Assembly: GCA_040377605.1 (NCBI GenBank)
Contig: JBEIOK010000042.1
Coordinates: 1-18,187, forward strand
Length of the DNA: 18,187 nucleotides
Reading direction: 5' to 3'
Source of the DNA: Solimonas sp040377605
Lineage (GTDB): Bacteria; Pseudomonadota; Gammaproteobacteria; Nevskiales; Nevskiaceae
The notes under the pieces are model-generated. The model searched no databases. It saw nothing but the letters and a program-made list of their open reading frames with translations, and was not told where the DNA came from. The number at the start of each line of letters is the position of its first letter. The first letter of the stretch is position 1. The translations under genes were made by a program, and so were the position numbers. Shown here in pieces: positions 1 through 6,764 of the stretch.

Positions 1-240
1 CCACAGGCGTTCAGGCAGTCGCTACCGTCGCTGGCCGGACAGTTCATCAACTTGATCAAGGACTCCTCGCTGGTCTCGATCATGGCGCTGACTGACCTCA
101 CCAAGGCCGGTCGCGAGGTGGTCAGCTCGACCTTCAGTCCCTTCGAGGTCTGGTTCACCGTCGCGGCACTGTACCTGCTGCTGACCGGTTCGCTGTCGCT
201 GCTGGTGCGGCGTCTGGAGAAGAGGCTCGCGCATGATTGA
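1..240 (+). CDS. Polar amino-acid ABC transporter permease, C-terminal 79 residues (5' end outside window)
   Basis: The reading frame is open from base 1 to the TGA at 238-240, so only the last 79 residues are seen. They read like the end of a HisM/GlnP-type inner-membrane permease. A PQAFRQSLPSLAGQFINLIK-like stretch follows the EAA cytoplasmic loop. Next come the KDSSLVS segment typical of polar amino-acid permeases, a hydrophobic helix (about residues 51-69) and a short basic cytoplasmic tail. The stop overlaps the start of the ATPase gene by 8 bases, so the two are translationally coupled parts of one importer. The substrate cannot be told from this fragment, and the periplasmic binding protein is not in the window. 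Confidence 0.85.
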   Translation, partial: PQAFRQSLPSLAGQFINLIKDSSLVSIMALTDLTKAGREVVSSTFSPFEVWFTVAALYLLLTGSLSLLVRRLEKRLAHD

Positions 241-985
241 GCCGACCGCCGAGGTCCTGATTGAGGCACGGGCGGTGCGCAAGCGCTATCCGAATGGCGT
301 CGAGGCGCTGCGCGGGGTCTCGCTGACGGTGCGCCGCGGCGAGGTGGTCTGCATCATCGGTCCCAGCGGCTCGGGCAAATCGACGCTGCTGCGCACGTTC
401 AATGCGCTGGAGTCGATCGACGAGGGCGAGGTACAGGTCCTGGGGCGGCCGGTACACGGCCGCCGCACCGACCTGAATCGGCTGCGTGCACGAGTGGGCA
501 TGGTGTTCCAGGCTTTCAATCTGTTTCCGCATTGCACGGTTCTGGAGAACCTGATGCTCGCGCCGGTCCGCGTGGCCGGGGTGGGCGCCCTCGAGGCCCG
601 GACGCGGGCGGAAGCGCTGCTGGTCAAGGTGGGCCTCGCCGACAAGGCGCTGTCACATCCGGCGCAGCTGTCGGGCGGACAGCAGCAGCGCGTTGCCATC
701 GCCCGGGCGCTGGCCATGAACCCGGACATCCTGTTGTTCGACGAGCCGACCAGCGCGCTGGACCCGGAGAAGGTGAACGAGGTGCTGGATGTGATGCGGA
801 CGCTGGCCGCAGAAGGCATGACCATGTGTGTCGTGACCCATGAAATGGGCTTCGCCCGCGCGGTGGCCGACCGGATCGTGTTCATGGACGCCGGAGCGCT
901 AGCCTACGAGGCACCCCCAGCTGCGTTTTTCGGGGCGCCCGACCATCCGAGGTTGCAGGCATTTCTGGGGCAGGTGCTGAAATAG
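233..985 (+). CDS. Polar amino-acid ABC transporter ATP-binding protein (GlnQ/HisP type)
   Basis: This 250-residue ATPase has the length of the GlnQ/HisP/ArtP family. In order it shows Walker A GPSGSGKST (43-51), a Q-loop glutamine near 93 followed by FNLFPH, the ABC signature LSGGQ (146-150), Walker B ILLFDE (166-171), a D-loop SALDPE, and the H-loop histidine at 203 (VTHEMGFAR). FNLFPH and THEMGFAR are typical of polar amino-acid importers. The protein would drive uptake together with the permease encoded just upstream, whose stop it overlaps by 8 bases. An AGAGG ribosome-binding site at 221-225 supports the start at 233. The last codons overlap the promoter of the following tRNA gene. Confidence 0.93.
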   Translation: MIEPTAEVLIEARAVRKRYPNGVEALRGVSLTVRRGEVVCIIGPSGSGKSTLLRTFNALESIDEGEVQVLGRPVHGRRTDLNRLRARVGMVFQAFNLFPHCTVLENLMLAPVRVAGVGALEARTRAEALLVKVGLADKALSHPAQLSGGQQQRVAIARALAMNPDILLFDEPTSALDPEKVNEVLDVMRTLAAEGMTMCVVTHEMGFARAVADRIVFMDAGALAYEAPPAAFFGAPDHPRLQAFLGQVLK

Positions 986-1005
986 CGCGCCACGGTCCGT
1001 ATCAT
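977..1005 (+). promoter_or_regulatory. Predicted sigma-70 promoter for tRNA-Arg
   Basis: A -35-like CTGAAA (977-982, four of six consensus bases) and a -10-like TATCAT (1000-1005, five of six) are separated by 17 bases. Transcription would start around 1012, about 8 bases before the tRNA. The -35 box lies within the last codons of the ABC ATPase gene. Assignment rests on consensus and spacing only. Confidence 0.5.
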
Positions 1006-1019
1006 CCGCGGACAAAGCC

Positions 1020-1095
1020 GCCTCTGTAGCTCAGTGGATAGAGCGACCGCCTCCTAAGCGGTAGGTCGCAGGTTCGATTCCTGCCAGGGGCACCA
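1020..1095 (+). tRNA. tRNA-Arg (anticodon CCT)
   Basis: A full cloverleaf can be drawn by hand. The acceptor stem GCCTCTG (1020-1026) pairs with CAGGGGC (1085-1091), with one G-U pair. The D arm GCTC/GAGC spans 1029-1044. The anticodon stem ACCGC/GCGGT encloses loop CTCCTAA (1051-1057), giving anticodon CCT, which reads AGG (arginine). The T arm GCAGG-TTCGATT-CCTGC spans 1068-1084. The discriminator is A1092 and the CCA end is encoded (1093-1095). AGG is a rare arginine codon in such a GC-rich genome, so this is a minor isoacceptor. No integrase gene or flanking repeat suggests use as an integration site. Confidence 0.97.
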
Positions 1096-1151
1096 CACCG
1101 GAAAGCGGGCAAAAGACTTAGCAAGCTGGTTTCAAATGTCAACCGATTTTC

Positions 1152-1180
1152 TTGTTTTCACTGGATTTTGGGTTTAGCAT
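1152..1180 (+). promoter_or_regulatory. Weak candidate promoter for the Ig-like lipoprotein gene
   Basis: TTGTTT (1152-1157) and TAGCAT (1175-1180) are 17 bases apart in an A/T-richer stretch between the tRNA and the lipoprotein start. The match to sigma-70 boxes is three and four of six bases, so this is only a candidate. Confidence 0.25.
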
Positions 1181-1232
1181 CCCAGCGAATCCGTCATGAA
1201 TGCCGCGGGGGTCCAGCGGCGGGTGGGAGACC

Positions 1233-3674
1233 ATGGTTACTACGCGTTTGATGTCCCGTTTCGGTGGGCTCCTGTTGTCTGCGGCGCTGGTCGCCTGCGG
1301 AGGCGGGGGACAACTGGGTTCTGGCTCGGGGGGGACTTTGGGCGGAACCACGGGGGGTACGACGGGTGGTGTGATCCCGGGGCCTGCAACCAATCTGGTG
1401 GTGACGACGGCGCAGCCCTCGATCGTCGCGGACGGCACGTCCACAACACTCGTGACCGCAACGCTGACCGACTCGGCCGGCGTTCCGATTCCTGCCATGG
1501 CCATCAACTTTGCGGTGACGGCGGGAACGCTCTCGGCTGCCAGTGCGACGACGGGGGTCAACGGCACTGCGAGCGTCACCCTTCGGGCAGGCACCATTCT
1601 GGGTACCGCGACGATCACCGCGCGTGACGTGGCGACCAACATTCTTGGCACCACATCGATCAGCTTCTCTTCAGGGGTCGTCAACTCGGTGCAACTGACG
1701 GCATCTTCGGGCGTTGCGCTGCCCGGAGACGCCATCACCGTCACGGCGCTGGCCCGGGATCTGAACGGAAATCCCGTCCAGGGCGAGGGCATTACCTTCA
1801 GCGCAAACCCCAACGTGAGTGGTGGCCAGTTTGATCAGACCACCGTGCTGACGGATGCCAACGGCCGTGCCGTAAACAACTATGTGGCCGGTACGGCATT
1901 TGGACAGGACACGTTGCGCGTGCTGACGGCCGGTAGCCTTTCGAGCTCCGTCGCGCTGACCGTCGCGCCGCCCAACAACCTTGCCAGCAGCCTGACGCTA
2001 TTGGCCAGTTCGCCGCAGCTCGCGTCGGATGCGGACGATGTGACGGAGGGTGTGACGCTGACCGCTATCGTCAAGGACGTGAACAATAACGTGTTGCCCG
2101 GCGTGACCGTGCTGTTCTCGACGGCCGATTCGGCGGCGCTGAACGTTGTCAATCCGGCAATCACGGATGCCAACGGTCGCGTGCAGGCTATCCTGACGAC
2201 GGACGGTGATCCGCAGAATCGCAATATTGTGGTGGCTGCCTCGGCGGGCGTGCTGCTGAAGACCCAGACGGTCAGCGTCGTCGGCACCCGATTGGAGGTC
2301 ACGGGCCCCGACTTCGTGCAGTTCAATGTGCCCACCGCTTACACCGCGTTGCTGACGGATGCTGCAGGAGCGCCCGTCGCTGGAAAGCCGGTCCAGTTTT
2401 CTGCTGGTGCCGGTGGCAGCGTGACGCCGCCATCAGCTGTCACTAACGCCTCTGGAATAGCAACAGTTCAGTTGACCGCGCAGGTCAGCCCCAGCACTTT
2501 GAGCGCAAGCGCGCTTGGGCTGACTTCGACTAAGTCGGTCGAGGTTTCTACTGACAATTTCAGCTTCATATCGCCTCTTCCAACCCTCACTGGGCCCGCA
2601 CCGATTTCGATCGATGGAGGCCCGCAGTCTGTTCGGGTGAGATGGTTGAGGAACGGTGTGCCACTCGTGGGCGAGCAGGTCCGATTTGCTCTTACACGCG
2701 GTCAGATTGTCGGCTCTGCAATCGCGATTACGGGTATTAATGGTGAGGCCTCGGTTGACATTCAATCGACCCAGGCGGGCTTCTCGACGATTGTTGCAAG
2801 CGGAGTGGTTCTCGGTAGCCCGAGCACGACGGCTACCGTTGAATTTATCGCGACCAATCCGTTCCGGGTGACTGTGCAGGCGAGTCCGTCGACTGTTGCG
2901 GCTTCGCAGTCCAGTGATATCAGTGCCGTGGTTCGCGACGTCAATAACAATCTCGTCAAGAATCAAGTGGTGGAGTTCTCGCTATCGGATTTGACGACGG
3001 GCACGCTGTCGTCGCCGACCGCGGTGACCAACAGCCAGGGCCTGGCCTTGATTACCTACACGGCCGGTCCGCTCAACAGCGCGACTCAGGGCGTGACTAT
3101 CACGGGCACGATTAGCGGGACGGCGGTGACTGATTCTGAGCACCTGACCGTGGGTGGGCGACCTGCCAGCATCGTGATCGGCACTGGCTCCGAGATCATC
3201 ATCAAGGATGAATCGACCTATCAGGATCCGTTCACGGTTCTGGTTGCTGATTCGGCCGGCAATCCCGCACCCGATGCCACTTTCCGCCTGAGCGTCCGCT
3301 CAATCGGGTACTTCGAAGGTACATTTGGCGACTTGAGTGTCGAATGCCTGAATGAAGACCTGAACGACAACGATATTCTGGAAACCAACTTGGGCGAGGA
3401 TCTAAATGGGAACGGCCGTCTTGACCCTGCCCGGGTTGCGACCATTGATTCGACGATTCCGCTGGATGCAGATGGTTCCGGACAGTTCTTCCTGACCTAT
3501 CCCAAGGATCGCGGTGGCTTTGTTCGCGTTGAAATCACGGGCATTGCCACGGTGAGCGGTACCGAAACGACGGCAAAGCGCACCATCGTGCTGCGTATTG
3601 CCGAGGAAGATGTCGACAATCTGCCTGGGGTCAGCCCCTACGGCACAGACAAGATCTGCGCAACGCCGAACTGA
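1233..3674 (+). CDS. Surface lipoprotein with six to seven bacterial Ig-like (Big/invasin-type) domains and an Asp/Asn-rich Ca-binding-like motif
   Basis: The frame stays open from an ATG at 1200, but I prefer 1233, giving 813 residues. There a GGGAG lies 3 bases upstream and the signal peptide begins cleanly, with a lipobox LVAC placing the lipidated cysteine at residue 22. A Gly/Ser/Thr-rich tether follows. After it come about six repeats of roughly 90-100 residues of bacterial Ig-like fold, each with phrases such as VKDVNNN, ITDANGR or VTNSQGLA. These resemble Big_1-type domains of intimin/invasin-like proteins. Near the C terminus (residues about 707-732) two acidic loops of the DLNDND and DLNGNGRLD kind resemble EF-hand or thrombospondin-3 calcium loops. 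The likely role is as an outer-membrane-anchored adhesin or structural protein, which is inference. Bases about 2440-2960 are visibly richer in A/T than the flanks. The gene stands alone between the tRNA and a strong terminator. Confidence 0.85.
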   Translation: MVTTRLMSRFGGLLLSAALVACGGGGQLGSGSGGTLGGTTGGTTGGVIPGPATNLVVTTAQPSIVADGTSTTLVTATLTDSAGVPIPAMAINFAVTAGTLSAASATTGVNGTASVTLRAGTILGTATITARDVATNILGTTSISFSSGVVNSVQLTASSGVALPGDAITVTALARDLNGNPVQGEGITFSANPNVSGGQFDQTTVLTDANGRAVNNYVAGTAFGQDTLRVLTAGSLSSSVALTVAPPNNLASSLTLLASSPQLASDADDVTEGVTLTAIVKDVNNNVLPGVTVLFSTADSAALNVVNPAITDANGRVQAILTTDGDPQNRNIVVAASAGVLLKTQTVSVVGTRLEVTGPDFVQFNVPTAYTALLTDAAGAPVAGKPVQFSAGAGGSVTPPSAVTNASGIATVQLTAQVSPSTLSASALGLTSTKSVEVSTDNFSFISPLPTLTGPAPISIDGGPQSVRVRWLRNGVPLVGEQVRFALTRGQIVGSAIAITGINGEASVDIQSTQAGFSTIVASGVVLGSPSTTATVEFIATNPFRVTVQASPSTVAASQSSDISAVVRDVNNNLVKNQVVEFSLSDLTTGTLSSPTAVTNSQGLALITYTAGPLNSATQGVTITGTISGTAVTDSEHLTVGGRPASIVIGTGSEIIIKDESTYQDPFTVLVADSAGNPAPDATFRLSVRSIGYFEGTFGDLSVECLNEDLNDNDILETNLGEDLNGNGRLDPARVATIDSTIPLDADGSGQFFLTYPKDRGGFVRVEITGIATVSGTETTAKRTIVLRIAEEDVDNLPGVSPYGTDKICATPN

Positions 3675-3700
3675 GGCGACAGCTCTCGCGGGTGTCATGA

Positions 3701-3729
3701 GGGCGCGGATCTGATCCGCGCCCTTTTTT
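3701..3729 (+). terminator. Rho-independent terminator after the Ig-like lipoprotein gene
   Basis: A perfect 9-bp stem GGGCGCGGA / TCCGCGCCC encloses loop TCTGA and is followed by six T residues (3724-3729), 27 bases after the stop codon. Read from the minus strand the hairpin has no downstream T run, so it should act mainly on the plus-strand lipoprotein transcript. It also lies between two convergent genes. Confidence 0.93.
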
Positions 3730-3749
3730 ACGCTACTTTCTCGACCGCT

Positions 3750-4100
3750 TCAGCGCTGCATCACTCGATGCGAGAGCCAGTTGCCGAATCCCACCACCAG
3801 CGCAATCAGTCCGATCGCGAACCGCGACTGAATGCGTTCTCGTTCCTGCCGGATTTCCCCCTCAACTTCGGCGCGGATCTGCTGGCGCAGGTCGGCGAGT
3901 CGCTCGGCGTCCGGTTGCAGGTGCGGGCCGCGACGCTGCAGGTCGAGCCGCAGGTTGAGTTCGGCCGAGGCTTCGATATCCGCTTCGCTGTAGGTGGGAA
4001 GTTCGTACCAGGCCTGGCCGTAGTACGCGGTCATGCCTAGGCCGATAGCCAGCGCCAGGTAGGTCAGGGAAGCGAACATCGGACGCGGATGTGGCGACAT
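3750..4100 (-). CDS. Small two-helix membrane protein of unknown function
   Basis: I do not recognise this protein. With the start at 4100 (MSPHPRP...) it has 116 residues. An alternative ATG at 4079 gives 109. The open frame continues upstream to 4241 into the end of nth, but that extension is Arg/Pro-rich shadow sequence. An N-terminal helix (about residues 9-28, LTYLALAIGLGMTAYYGQAW) is followed by a charged, probably coiled-coil segment rich in Glu, Arg and Leu (about 35-90). A second helix (about 91-108, FAIGLIALVVGFGNWLSH) and a short basic tail complete it. The gene follows nth on the same strand after a gap of about 115 bases, so it may be the last gene of the metG-rnf-nth run. No good Shine-Dalgarno sequence is visible. 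Confidence 0.6.
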   Translation of the reverse strand: MSPHPRPMFASLTYLALAIGLGMTAYYGQAWYELPTYSEADIEASAELNLRLDLQRRGPHLQPDAERLADLRQQIRAEVEGEIRQERERIQSRFAIGLIALVVGFGNWLSHRVMQR

Positions 4101-4215
4101 AGGCCAGGGAGGCTCTTGCGGGCTGAGGGTGCGCCGATTGTAGAAGGCTGGCGGCGGAGCCGCTGAGACCACGCGCTTTCTACGCTCGAAGGCCGGCGCC
4201 CTCCGGCGCGGAGCG

Positions 4216-4872
4216 CTACGCGTGCGAGGGCGGGGTCTCATCCGGCGTCTTGCGCCGGTACTCGCAGAGGTCGTGAATCACGCAGTGCGGACAGTCCGGC
4301 TTGCGCGCCTTGCACACGTAGCGCCCGTGCAGAATCAGCCAGTGATGCGCATCGCGCGCAAACTCCGCCGGAGTGAATTTCACCAACTTGTCCTCGACCG
4401 CCCGCACGGTTTTTCCGGGGGCCAGACCCGTGCGGTTGGAGACACGGAAGATGTGGGTGTCCACCGCAATCGTCGGCTCGCCAAATGCGGTGTTGAGCAC
4501 GACGTTCGCTGTCTTGCGTCCGACACCGGGCAGCGCCTCCAGGGCTTCGCGCGCGCGGGGCACTTCGCCGCCATGCCGCTCAATCAACTGCTGGCACAGA
4601 CCGATCACGTTTTTGGCCTTGGTCTGATAGAGGCCGATGGTCTTGATGAAGTCGCGCAGCCGCGCCTCACCCAGTGCCAGGATGGCGTGCGGCGTATTGG
4701 CTACCGGGAACAGACGCGCGGTGGCCTTGTTGACGCCGACGTCGGTGGCCTGCGCCGACAGCACGACGGCAACCAGCAGCTCGAACGGCGTGGTGTAGCG
4801 CAGTTCGGTGGTCGGCGCGGGGTTGGTGTCGCGCAAGCGCGTGTACAGGAGCTGACGTTTGCTAGCGTTCAT
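4216..4872 (-). CDS. nth: Endonuclease III (DNA glycosylase/AP lyase)
   Basis: Nth removes oxidised pyrimidines and cleaves the abasic site in base-excision repair. The 218-residue product is close to the 211 of E. coli Nth and aligns almost position for position. The helix-hairpin-helix LPGVGRKTA carries the catalytic lysine K120, and AVDTHIFRV carries the catalytic aspartate D138. The C-terminal 4Fe-4S loop is C-X6-C-X2-C-X5-C at 187, 194, 197 and 203. The frame opens further upstream to 5004, but the family N terminus begins at 4872 (MNASKRQ). That start overlaps the stop of the RnfE-like gene by 11 bases, implying coupled translation. nth at the end of the rnf cluster is the classical gammaproteobacterial arrangement. 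Confidence 0.97.
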   Translation of the reverse strand: MNASKRQLLYTRLRDTNPAPTTELRYTTPFELLVAVVLSAQATDVGVNKATARLFPVANTPHAILALGEARLRDFIKTIGLYQTKAKNVIGLCQQLIERHGGEVPRAREALEALPGVGRKTANVVLNTAFGEPTIAVDTHIFRVSNRTGLAPGKTVRAVEDKLVKFTPAEFARDAHHWLILHGRYVCKARKPDCPHCVIHDLCEYRRKTPDETPPSHA

Positions 4873-5374
4873 GGGCATCGGAAGTGGCTGCGGGATTCTG
4901 CAATGCGTGCGGCCGCAGTGCGAGCAGCGCCGAGAGCAACCCCACCGCCAGGGCAGCCGAAGCGAGCGGCGCCATCGGAGGGAATCCGAGGCGGGCAATG
5001 CCAACCATCAGCAGCACGCCGGTCGTCAGCCCCAGCATCGGCGTCCAGTGTGCCCAGGCGACGCCCGGAACGGTGGCCGCAACCAGTGCCAGCAGGACCG
5101 CCGACGCCGGCCATGCCAGCGGGAGCGGTGCCACCAGCGGAGCCAGCAGCAGGATCGCGGCGGCGGCCGAGGTGCAGACGATCACGCGGCCCAGCAGCAC
5201 GGCCTGGGGGATCTGCAGCAGGCGTTTCAGGGCGCAGTCAGTCAGTGCGCTCAGGCCGAGCTGGATCGCCCACAGCCCGCTCAGCACCGCGGCGCCGCGC
5301 AGGTCCGCCGTCGCCGGTGCGGCGACGAGCACCGCGAGCGCCAGCGAGAACCGCAGATCATGAGAGGTGCTCAT
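4862..5374 (-). CDS. Divergent RnfE/NqrD-like integral membrane protein (Rnf-Nqr family by position and topology)
   Basis: The 170-residue protein is almost entirely hydrophobic, with about six predicted helices (roughly 8-24, 28-45, 62-85, 88-107, 112-128, 133-152). It sits between rsxG and nth, exactly where RsxE lies in E. coli, and its ATG overlaps the rsxG stop as ATGA. By eye, IPQAVLLGRVIV (55-66) resembles the IPIYVMIIAS region of RsxE, and LGLTTGVLLMVGIARL resembles DGFSIGMGA...LREI. The family signature LGLCP is missing, and the second cysteine motif TNCxxxG reads AATVPG (100-104). Cysteines occur only at 47 and 67. The protein is also about 60 residues shorter than RsxE. A highly diverged RnfE is my best reading. 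An unrelated membrane protein cannot be excluded. Confidence 0.6.
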   Translation of the reverse strand: MSTSHDLRFSLALAVLVAAPATADLRGAAVLSGLWAIQLGLSALTDCALKRLLQIPQAVLLGRVIVCTSAAAAILLLAPLVAPLPLAWPASAVLLALVAATVPGVAWAHWTPMLGLTTGVLLMVGIARLGFPPMAPLASAALAVGLLSALLALRPHALQNPAATSDAHER

Positions 5375-5895
5375 CGCGGGGTGCCCCCTGCAACGCGCAG
5401 TCGTTGGAGGGCCTGTTGCTGCGCGGCGTCGAGCGCCGCCGTGATCGCACGGGCGGTGATCGTGGCGCCGGTCAGTTGGTCGACGTTCGGGTTGGCCTGC
5501 CAGCGCGCGGTCAGATCGCCCGCATAGGCAGGGGTTTCGTGATGGCGCTGAAGACGGGAGCCCAGCAGGCGGCCCTCGCGGTCCACCGCCACCTGTAGGA
5601 CGATGTCGCCGCTGTAGCCCTGCGCCGATGCGGTCACGATGACGGCCATCACGGCGTCGGTATCGCGATGCACGAGGCGCCAGGCGGGGTTGCCGGGATC
5701 GGCGTCGTCAAACGGCTGCCATTGCAGCGACGGTCCCGACAATGCCGGCGGCAGCAGTGACCGCAGCGCCGCCTGTGTATTGCGGTCGGCGGTATCGCGG
5801 CGGAGCGCCGCCGTGCGCGTGTCGAGCGCCTGCAGCAGCAACACGGCGGCAATGGTCAGCCCCGACAGCGCAAACAGGGCGCGCCAGGCGCTCAT
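5371..5895 (-). CDS. rsxG: Rnf electron transport complex subunit G (FMN-binding), shortened
   Basis: RsxG/RnfG is a single-helix, periplasm-facing flavoprotein that carries FMN covalently linked to a threonine. Here an N-terminal helix (about 6-24) precedes a domain ending in DQLTGATITARAI (139-151). This matches the E. coli DQFTGATITPRAV site, and T145 is the expected flavinylation residue. The upstream ETP motif (120-122) that normally reads ETPGLGD is ETPAYAGD here. The stretch between it and the FMN site is only about 17 residues, against roughly 50 in E. coli RsxG. Total length is 174 residues against about 206. The open frame extends upstream to 6222, but the start at 5895 overlaps the rsxD stop as ATGA and gives the family N terminus. 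The stop overlaps the next gene the same way. Confidence 0.88.
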   Translation of the reverse strand: MSAWRALFALSGLTIAAVLLLQALDTRTAALRRDTADRNTQAALRSLLPPALSGPSLQWQPFDDADPGNPAWRLVHRDTDAVMAVIVTASAQGYSGDIVLQVAVDREGRLLGSRLQRHHETPAYAGDLTARWQANPNVDQLTGATITARAITAALDAAQQQALQRLRVAGGTPR

Positions 5896-6764
5896 GACCG
5901 GGCCGCCGGCCGGCGGGTGAAACCGCGTTCGAGCCCGGGTGCCAGCGCGTTCATCAGCAGCACCGCGAAGGCAATTCCGTCCGGATACGCGCCCCAGCGG
6001 CGGAGGGCGTACAGCAAGGCCCCGATACCCAGGCCATAGAGCCACTGCACGCGCACCGCGCGCGGCGCAGCGCCCGGGTCGGTGGCGACAAAGCAGGCGG
6101 CGAACAAGACGCCACCGCTTGCCAAGTGAACAAGGGGAGAGGCGGCGCGATCCGTATCGAGCATCCACGGCAGCAGCGCACAGATGCTCAGCCCTACCAG
6201 CATCCCGACGCTGATCCGCCATGCCAGCCGGCCGTGCCGTGCCAGCCAGGCCGCGCCCCCCAACCAGGCCAGCGCCGGCAGCGATGACAGACCCGGTGAG
6301 GGCGCGTGTGTCCGGTACACCTCGCTGAGGGTCTGCTGTTGCTTGAGGGCTTCAGACATCGTCGTCAGCAGCGTGGCACCGCTGCTCGCATCCGTTGGCC
6401 CATAGAGCTGTGCGGGGACGAATACGGCGAGCGCCGCGTACGCCAGCATCGCCGGATTGAAACCGTCGAGTGCCTGTCGGCCCACCAGCATCGCGAATGC
6501 ACCGGCGAGTGCGGCCAGGCCCGGCGATAGCGAAGGCGGCAACGCCACGGCCAACACACTGGCGGTGATCAACGCACTGCCATCCAACAGGCTATGGCCA
6601 GCCCGCATCGATCGAGGCGCCGCCGCCGCAACGCAGACGCCGGCGAGCAGCAGCAGGCGCAACGGTAACTGTGGATCGACCAGCAGGGCGTGCAGGATCA
6701 TCCCCGGCGTCAAGGCCAGCAGGAGCGGGAGCAGGGTCCGCCGAGCGTCGTGCGCCGCGCTCAT
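5892..6764 (-). CDS. rsxD: Rnf electron transport complex subunit D (flavinylated membrane subunit)
   Basis: RsxD/RnfD is an integral membrane flavoprotein of the Rnf complex. The 290-residue product has around ten hydrophobic segments. It keeps the family blocks DGSALITASVLAVALPP (61-77) and DGFNPAMLAY (100-109), the FMN-attachment motif SSGAT with T131 in the periplasmic loop, CFVATDP (224-230) and YPDGIAFAVLLMNALAP near the end. It is about 60 residues shorter than E. coli RsxD (about 350), mainly in the N-terminal region and the loops. The correct start is 6764. The frame stays open to 7091, but that part is antisense-like Arg/Pro-rich sequence. The ATG overlaps the rsxB stop, and the stop overlaps the rsxG start, each as ATGA. 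Confidence 0.9.
   Translation of the reverse strand: MSAAHDARRTLLPLLLALTPGMILHALLVDPQLPLRLLLLAGVCVAAAAPRSMRAGHSLLDGSALITASVLAVALPPSLSPGLAALAGAFAMLVGRQALDGFNPAMLAYAALAVFVPAQLYGPTDASSGATLLTTMSEALKQQQTLSEVYRTHAPSPGLSSLPALAWLGGAAWLARHGRLAWRISVGMLVGLSICALLPWMLDTDRAASPLVHLASGGVLFAACFVATDPGAAPRAVRVQWLYGLGIGALLYALRRWGAYPDGIAFAVLLMNALAPGLERGFTRRPAARS

Noticed and set aside
1020..1095. tRNA-Arg as an attachment site for an integrated element
   Set aside because: No integrase gene, no repeated copy of the tRNA 3' end and no mobility gene are visible in the window.
1139..1813. Minus-strand open frame of 224 codons opposite the start of the Ig-like lipoprotein
   Set aside because: The Val/Thr/Pro-rich translation is the mirror of the repeat-rich coding strand. 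The plus-strand frame has a signal peptide, a lipobox and repeats.
4101..4215. Terminator or promoter between nth and the small membrane protein gene
   Set aside because: GC-rich partial dyads occur, but none has a T tract and no convincing -35/-10 pair was found.
4222..5598. Plus-strand open frame of 458 codons opposite nth and the RnfE-like and rsxG genes
   Set aside because: It has low-complexity Arg/Ala/Pro/Gln composition, and nth on the other strand is unequivocal.
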